Positions 5,561 to 7,359 of a stretch of 7,359 nucleotides of DNA are shown here, one piece after another. A program made the position numbers and the translations under genes. The stretch is from positions 1 through 7,359 of the forward strand of contig CAMTHN010000029.1 in NCBI GenBank assembly GCA_947072265.1, in the 5' to 3' direction. The DNA is from an uncultured Clostridia bacterium. GTDB taxonomy: Bacteria; Bacillota; Clostridia; Oscillospirales; Ruminococcaceae. Positions within the stretch are counted from its first letter, which is position 1. Every line of letters begins with the position of its first letter. The notes beneath the pieces are model-generated. The model was given only the letters and a program-made list of their open reading frames with translations. It had not been told where the DNA came from and ran no database searches.

Positions 5561-6931
5561 CTACTTATCACTATACGTTAAATCTTTTATCCATCCAGTT
5601 CCTCTTGTTTTTATAAAGCATACAATTGGTTTTATAACTTCATCTATTTTCATCATACCATATACAATTGGAATAGGAAGTTTAAATACAAAAGCTCCTA
5701 AACTAGAGAAAGGTATAGAAACACACCATATAACAATTAGTTCTAATATAAAACTAAATTTTGAATTTCCAGAACCTCTTAAAATTCCTATCATATAGGT
5801 TGCAGATATAGACTGAAAGAAAACTACAAAACAAGCTACAAACATCTGCTCTTTCGCCAAAATTTTTGTGCTTTCTGGTACATTATAAAACATAACGGCA
5901 TAATCTCTAATAAAAAATATTATTAAACCTCCAACAAGTCCAACTAATATAGATATTTTAAAAAGCTTTTTGCTTCTATTTTTTGCTAAATCATATCTAT
6001 TTTCTCCTATAGCTTTTCCTACGAGTACTGCGGCAGCGTTTGCTATACCAAATATAATAACTGTTGCCATCTGTATAACAATATTTGTTATTGAATTTGC
6101 AGAAACAGCCTCTGCTCCCAATCTACCAAATATCATTGTTTGAAATGATATACCTAGAGACCACGCCAGTTCATTTAAAGAAACTGGTAAACTATATTTT
6201 AAAAATTTTTTTAACATATAATTATTTATGTTAAAAAAATATCTTATCTTCATCTGCAATTTTTTATCTATAAAGAAAGCAAAAACAAAAACAATAATAA
6301 ACTCAACAATTCTAGCAACAACAGTTGCTATAGCTGCCCCTCTTATTCCCATTTTAGGGAATCCTAAATTCCCAAAAATTAATAACCAATTTATAATTAT
6401 ATTTATTATTAATGTAACAAAATTAACCAATACAGAAATCTTGACTATTTCTATACTGCGTATAGAACAAAGAAATGTATTAGTTATTCCATATAAAGAA
6501 TATCCGATTCCAATTATTCTTAAATATGAACCACCTAGTTCTATTAATATTGGATCATTAGTATATATGCGCATAACACCTTCGGCAAAAAAAATAGCAA
6601 AAAAAGAAAAAAATAATCCAATAATAAACGCTACTCTAACTGCTATAGATATAATATTTCTTATTGACTCTATATCTTTTTTACCCCAATATTGAGAACA
6701 AAGAACAATTGCCCCTCCAGAGATCCCATATGTTAATATCATAAAGATGAAAAACGGCTGATTTCCTAAAGAAGATGCAGAAAGTTCTGATTGACCTAAG
6801 GCACCTAGCATAACTGTGTCTACCATATTTACCATAAATGAAATGAAATTTTGTATAGCCACTGGTATAGTTAACTTAAACATCATACTAATAAACTCTA
6901 CATCTCTAACCTTCAAGGAATTCTTTTCCAT
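5561..6931 (-). CDS. MATE-family multidrug/cation efflux transporter
   Basis: This encodes 456 residues, the normal MATE length, with about twelve hydrophobic segments in two halves of six. MATE proteins export cationic drugs, metabolites or dyes using a Na+ or H+ gradient in the cytoplasmic membrane. Visible hallmarks are MVDTVMLGALG (36-46) in TM1 with D38, the acidic residue conserved in NorM-like proteins; GIRGAAIATVVAR (195-207); LPVSLNELAWSLG (248-260) with membrane E254 in TM7; GKAIGENRYDLAK (305-317); and LRGSGNS (384-390). The C-terminus GWIKDLT is common in clostridial members. The start is supported by AAGGGG at 6946-6941, nine bases upstream. It follows the coiled-coil gene by 21 bases and probably shares its transcript. 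It ends only a few bases before the str promoter and no strong terminator is visible. The exact substrate cannot be read from sequence; resistance should not be assumed. Confidence 0.95.
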   Translation of the reverse strand: MEKNSLKVRDVEFISMMFKLTIPVAIQNFISFMVNMVDTVMLGALGQSELSASSLGNQPFFIFMILTYGISGGAIVLCSQYWGKKDIESIRNIISIAVRVAFIIGLFFSFFAIFFAEGVMRIYTNDPILIELGGSYLRIIGIGYSLYGITNTFLCSIRSIEIVKISVLVNFVTLIINIIINWLLIFGNLGFPKMGIRGAAIATVVARIVEFIIVFVFAFFIDKKLQMKIRYFFNINNYMLKKFLKYSLPVSLNELAWSLGISFQTMIFGRLGAEAVSANSITNIVIQMATVIIFGIANAAAVLVGKAIGENRYDLAKNRSKKLFKISILVGLVGGLIIFFIRDYAVMFYNVPESTKILAKEQMFVACFVVFFQSISATYMIGILRGSGNSKFSFILELIVIWCVSIPFSSLGAFVFKLPIPIVYGMMKIDEVIKPIVCFIKTRGTGWIKDLTYSDK

Positions 6932-6952
6932 ATATACATACCCCTTATAATC

Positions 6953-7359
6953 TTATTTATTTTCAAGATACTTAAGCGTAATAGTATCTATTCTTTTTCC
7001 AAGGGTGCATATATTATCATCTACAGAAATAAAGGTTTTTTTAAAAATAGCCCTACATCCTTTTAGCTCTTCCATCATAATCTTATATTCATCCCTAATA
7101 TTAGTAATAACTTTTTCTGATTGAACCTTTTGTTGTTCTACTTTTCTGATTGCAATTTCTTGTATTTTTTTAGCACTATCATGAGCATCGTATATAATTT
7201 TCTCAGCTGTTGTTCTACCATCTGCTAAAATTTCTTCTACTTTATTTATCATAGAATCATATTTTTTTGCTTTATCTCTATACATTTGTATTTTTATATT
7301 TAAATCTTTATTATTTTTTTTCAGTAAATTTAATTCACTTAAATCTACATTTATATTTT
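6953..7359 (-). CDS. Coiled-coil protein, DivIVA-like, N-terminus cut by the window edge
   Basis: About 134 codons are visible and the frame is still open at the right edge, so the methionine at 7285 is probably internal rather than the start: no good Shine-Dalgarno precedes it, and the upstream codons continue the same charged helical pattern (VDLSELNLLKKNNKDLN). The sequence is rich in K and E, with long heptad-like helix. The segment GRTTAEKIIYDAHDSAKKIQ resembles the repeated AxxIxxxAxxxAxxI pattern in the C-terminal coiled coil of DivIVA/GpsB-type proteins, which act at division sites or poles. There are no membrane segments and no catalytic motif. The end (LGKRIDTITLKYLENK) is not one I recognise. 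Only the coiled coil is secure; the DivIVA assignment is tentative because the diagnostic N-terminal membrane-binding domain would lie outside the window. It is followed 21 bases later by the MATE gene. Confidence 0.62.
   Translation of the reverse strand, partial: NINVDLSELNLLKKNNKDLNIKIQMYRDKAKKYDSMINKVEEILADGRTTAEKIIYDAHDSAKKIQEIAIRKVEQQKVQSEKVITNIRDEYKIMMEELKGCRAIFKKTFISVDDNICTLGKRIDTITLKYLENK

Noticed and set aside
6228..6695. Plus-strand ORF of 155 codons inside the MATE gene
   Set aside because: Hydrophobic only because it mirrors the membrane segments of the transporter; the minus frame carries clear family motifs.
1..7359. CRISPR array, insertion sequence, tRNA or phage genes
   Set aside because: No spaced direct repeats, transposase, cloverleaf or phage motifs were seen on either strand; the window is housekeeping in character.

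Overview
This window comes from an AT-rich, low-GC Gram-positive bacterium. It is most likely a member of the Bacillota, probably Clostridia-like. The evidence is the gene order rpsL-rpsG-fusA-tuf, the long Bacillota form of S12, strong AAGGAGG-type ribosome binding sites, consensus sigma-A promoters and a YqeG-family phosphatase. Every gene lies on the minus strand, so transcription runs from high to low coordinates. Species cannot be decided from the sequence alone.

Reading in the direction of transcription, the window opens inside a coiled-coil gene cut by the right edge (7359-6953, DivIVA-like pattern). A MATE-family efflux transporter follows 21 bases later (6931-5561), and the two look co-transcribed. 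Next is a strong sigma-A promoter with an extended -10, embedded in a perfect 15-bp inverted repeat (5511-5548). It drives the classic str operon: rpsL (S12), rpsG (S7), fusA (EF-G) and tuf (EF-Tu). A nested hairpin can form between rpsL and rpsG.

Downstream of tuf a second, fully consensus promoter (TTGACA, 17 bp, TATAAT) precedes rpsU (S21). S21 starts at TTG, its Shine-Dalgarno can be masked by a leader hairpin, and a strong intrinsic terminator directly follows its stop codon. After the terminator comes a two-gene unit: a YqeG-like HAD phosphatase with no usual start codon in frame, overlapping by ATGA a TIM-barrel protein of the AP endonuclease IV / sugar isomerase superfamily that is cut by the left edge.

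Functionally the core is translation: the decoding-centre proteins S12, S7 and S21 plus the two elongation GTPases. I see no mobile element, CRISPR array, tRNA or rRNA and no defence-like cassette. The unusual points are regulatory (a palindromic promoter, leader and intercistronic hairpins, TTG and possibly ATT starts) and syntenic (the str operon is separated from rpoBC upstream and from the S10 operon downstream). No stretch over 300 bases lacks a gene.
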